Assembly (NCBI RefSeq): GCF_030547545.1 | Contig: NZ_JAUOQE010000006.1 | Coordinates: forward strand, 1-64,000 | Reading direction: 5' to 3' | Source: Amphritea sp. 1_MG-2023 | Lineage (GTDB): Bacteria > Pseudomonadota > Gammaproteobacteria > Pseudomonadales > Balneatricaceae | DNA length: 64,000 bases | Shown: positions 62,407 through 64,000 of the stretch, in pieces | How positions within the stretch are numbered: position 1 is the stretch's first letter | Layout: each line of letters opens with the position of its first letter | Made by a program: the position numbers and the translations under genes | The notes under the pieces: generated by a model | What the model saw: the letters and a program-made list of their open reading frames with translations, nothing else | What the model was told of the DNA's origin: nothing | The model's database searches: none

Positions 62407-62750
62407 CATTTTACCTATTAAGTCGCAATACTTAAGCCGTCTGACACGCCTTTAAAAAACATTAATATCTAGCTGAACACGCTATAAGTAGTACGATAAC
62501 GGCTCGATGACTGTTGAAAAACAACCATCAGATAAGCATTAATAGCACTATCTTATCAGCAACATCGTCAAGTCAGCGTGACTGACATATCCTATTAATT
62601 GTCGAACCTTAAACAGTATTAATTCAACTCATTCAGGCGAAAGCATCGTTTATTCGTCTCATTTCATCCTTAATCAGTGAAATCATGAAATTTTTTGATT
62701 AAAATTCATCATTAAATTCAGCGTGAAAATATAGCATGTGACTTGAAAGT
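62407..62750. other. Gene-free stretch upstream of the XRE regulator
   Basis: 344 bp without a reading frame. It holds an A/T-rich region near the regulator start (62690-62735), an imperfect GATAAG / CTTATC inverted repeat at 62533-62559 and a GTTG-AAAAA-CAAC hairpin near 62513. No clear sigma-70 promoter or RNA gene was seen. Confidence 0.5.
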
Positions 62751-63341
62751 ATGAATAAAGATAGAAAGGAGGCCGCGGATAACGAAAACTTACGTATTGG
62801 CCGTCAAATCCGAGATTTACGTAAAGCCAAGAACATTACCTTAGTGGAGATGGCGGAAAGCATTCAACGCTCCGTGGGTTATGTTAGTCAAGTTGAACGC
62901 GGGGTTTCATCACTTCCCATCCCCGTACTGCAGGCCATCAGCGATGTGCTTGATGTGCAAATCAGTTGGTTCTTTCATTCAGATAGAGAGACGCCGCTGA
63001 ATGAACTGAATCACATTGTACGTAAAGATTTTCGCCGTAGTTTAAACTTTTCCGACAGCGGTATCCGAGAAGAATTATTATCGCCACAACTTTCAGGGCA
63101 ACTGAAAATGATTCTGACGACCTTTGCCCCAGGGATCAGAAGCGGTGAGCCTCGTAAAATGAAGGGCGAAGAGGGAGGGCTGGTACAGTCAGGTCGTGTT
63201 TCATTATGGATTGAAGATAATCGTTTTATACTCAACGCTGGGGATAGCTTTACCCTCTATGGCGATGAAAATTACCGCGTCGGTAATGCCTCAGACACCG
63301 AAGAAGCCGTTGTGGTGTGGACCATCATCGGCGGCTACTGA
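62751..63341 (+). CDS. XRE-family regulator with C-terminal cupin domain
   Basis: DNA-binding regulator of 196 aa. A helix-turn-helix (about 17-70: RDLRKAKNITLVEMAESI, SVGYVSQVERGVSSLPIPVLQ) is joined to a cupin sensor domain (about 110-190: TFAPGIRSGEPRKMKGEEGGLVQSGRVSLWI, GDSFTLYGDE). This layout is that of PuuR, SutR and other small-molecule-responsive repressors. The ligand and target genes are unknown; no metabolic operon lies next to it. A weak GAAAG site precedes the ATG. It is convergent with folD. Confidence 0.88.
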   Translation: MNKDRKEAADNENLRIGRQIRDLRKAKNITLVEMAESIQRSVGYVSQVERGVSSLPIPVLQAISDVLDVQISWFFHSDRETPLNELNHIVRKDFRRSLNFSDSGIREELLSPQLSGQLKMILTTFAPGIRSGEPRKMKGEEGGLVQSGRVSLWIEDNRFILNAGDSFTLYGDENYRVGNASDTEEAVVVWTIIGGY

Positions 63342-63487
63342 GTCGCCGTCCCGCGCTATAAAGATCAAGAACAACAGCCATCACGATGGCTGCCCTCCCT
63401 CGCTAAAAAGCAGCCGCCATAGCAAGAGAATCCTCGCGGCTGCGGCTGCTTTGATACGGTGGTTTGATACGACGGCGGTTAAACGTA

Positions 63488-64000
63488 TTATGCTATTACA
63501 TTAAGCTTAGCCGCCGCTGTTTCCAACCGTTGTGCTGCGACTAAGGTATGGCTGATGAGGGCATTAATCGTCATCGGCCCAACACCACCGGGTACCGGAG
63601 TCAGGGCCGCAACACGTTGTTGTAAACCGGTCTTTTCAATATCGCCCACGCCGCCCGCATGATAGCCGGCATCCACCACCACCGCGCCATCCTTAATCCA
63701 GTCAGCCTTAATAAACTCCGGCTGCCCCACCGCGCCGACAACGATATCCGCTTGAGCCACCAACTCGGCTAGATTCTGGGTTTTTGAATGACATACCGTG
63801 ACGGTAGCATTGGCATTTAACAACATCGCCGCCATCGGCTTTCCGAGGATAGGGCTACGACCTAACACAACCGCATGTTTTCCAGAAATCGCTATATCAT
63901 AATGCTTTAGCAGAGTCATAATACCCGCTGGGGTTGCCGAGCCGAAAGCCGGCTCGCCCATCGCCATCAAACCGAAGCCTCGGGTTGTTACCCCATCAAC
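63488..64000 (-). CDS. folD: Methylenetetrahydrofolate dehydrogenase/cyclohydrolase (partial)
   Basis: The C-terminal 170 residues of FolD; the gene continues past the right edge, so its start is not in the window. Visible are TPAGIMTLL, the NADP-binding [36 protein letters not shown] and the signature [15 protein letters not shown]. It makes 10-formyl-tetrahydrofolate from methylene-tetrahydrofolate. The stop (TAA or TGA region near 63488) is followed by about 145 bp to the convergent XRE gene, in which only a CAGCCAT-CACG-ATGGCTG hairpin (63373-63390) is seen. Confidence 0.95.
   Translation of the reverse strand, partial: VDGVTTRGFGLMAMGEPAFGSATPAGIMTLLKHYDIAISGKHAVVLGRSPILGKPMAAMLLNANATVTVCHSKTQNLAELVAQADIVVGAVGQPEFIKADWIKDGAVVVDAGYHAGGVGDIEKTGLQQRVAALTPVPGGVGPMTINALISHTLVAAQRLETAAAKLNVIA

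Noticed and set aside
62238-62435. 65-codon open frame across the MITE
   Set aside because: It spans the OmpA-gene terminator and the inverted repeats, has no ribosome-binding site and no protein-like composition.

Overview
The window reads as core chromosome of a gammaproteobacterium. Gene content and order resemble Pseudomonas and relatives such as the Oceanospirillales more than the enterics. The evidence is gyrA-serC-pheA-hisC-(tyrA-aroA fusion)-cmk-rpsA-ihfB, ubiG-mupP-yciK, radC-coaBC-phosphohexomutase-argB, and gpmI-envC-ctpA-yibQ facing rhodanese-grxC-secB with ntrBC-glnA-typA nearby. Enteric-like traits are also present: H-NS, SlmA, AceK, PfkA and a yciK/rluB/yciO/yciV/yciB/yciI neighbourhood. 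GC looks moderate by eye. No prophage, CRISPR array, complete insertion sequence or recognisable defence island was seen.

Layout. 1-595: a leftward rRNA-type promoter at the edge, then a tandem array of 49-bp REP-like units. 0.6-9.5 kb: an orphan TAXI receptor, aceK divergent from pfkA, a lipoate ligase-family gene divergent from zapE, and small housekeeping genes. 9.5-12.1 kb: thiC on the minus strand behind a TPP riboswitch, with an unusually long leader. 12.2-12.7 kb: two tandem non-coding RNAs full of GGA motifs, each ending in a strong terminator. They look like CsrB/RsmZ-type sponges for CsrA/RsmA and are the most interesting objects here. 12.8-18.5 kb: glycosyltransferase, PAP2 phosphatase, a GGDEF/EAL sensor, a hydrolase and mutM. 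18.5-25 kb: rpmB-rpmG, radC, coaBC, phosphohexomutase, argB, slmA and a TSUP permease.

25-36.5 kb: the cell-wall cluster yibQ-ctpA-envC-gpmI, then rhodanese-grxC-secB, then trmL, ntrC, ntrB and glnA with well-defined NtrC and sigma-54 sites. 36.8-41.5 kb: typA, proline iminopeptidase, dtd, an AEC transporter and a small ComEA protein. 41.6-55 kb: a long leftward run from gyrA to pyrF that joins aromatic amino acid and serine synthesis, nucleotide metabolism, ribosomal protein S1, IHF-beta and LPS-assembly control (lapA/lapB). 55-64 kb: ubiG-mupP-yciK, rluB, an H-NS-family gene, yciO, yciV, yciB, yciI, an OmpA-family lipoprotein-like envelope protein gene, a 94-bp IS5-type MITE, an XRE-cupin regulator, and the 3' part of folD running off the right edge.

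Many start codons were chosen by ribosome-binding site and family N-terminus and are explained in the entries. Motifs were read by eye from the sequence; family assignments rest on remembered family features, not on searches.
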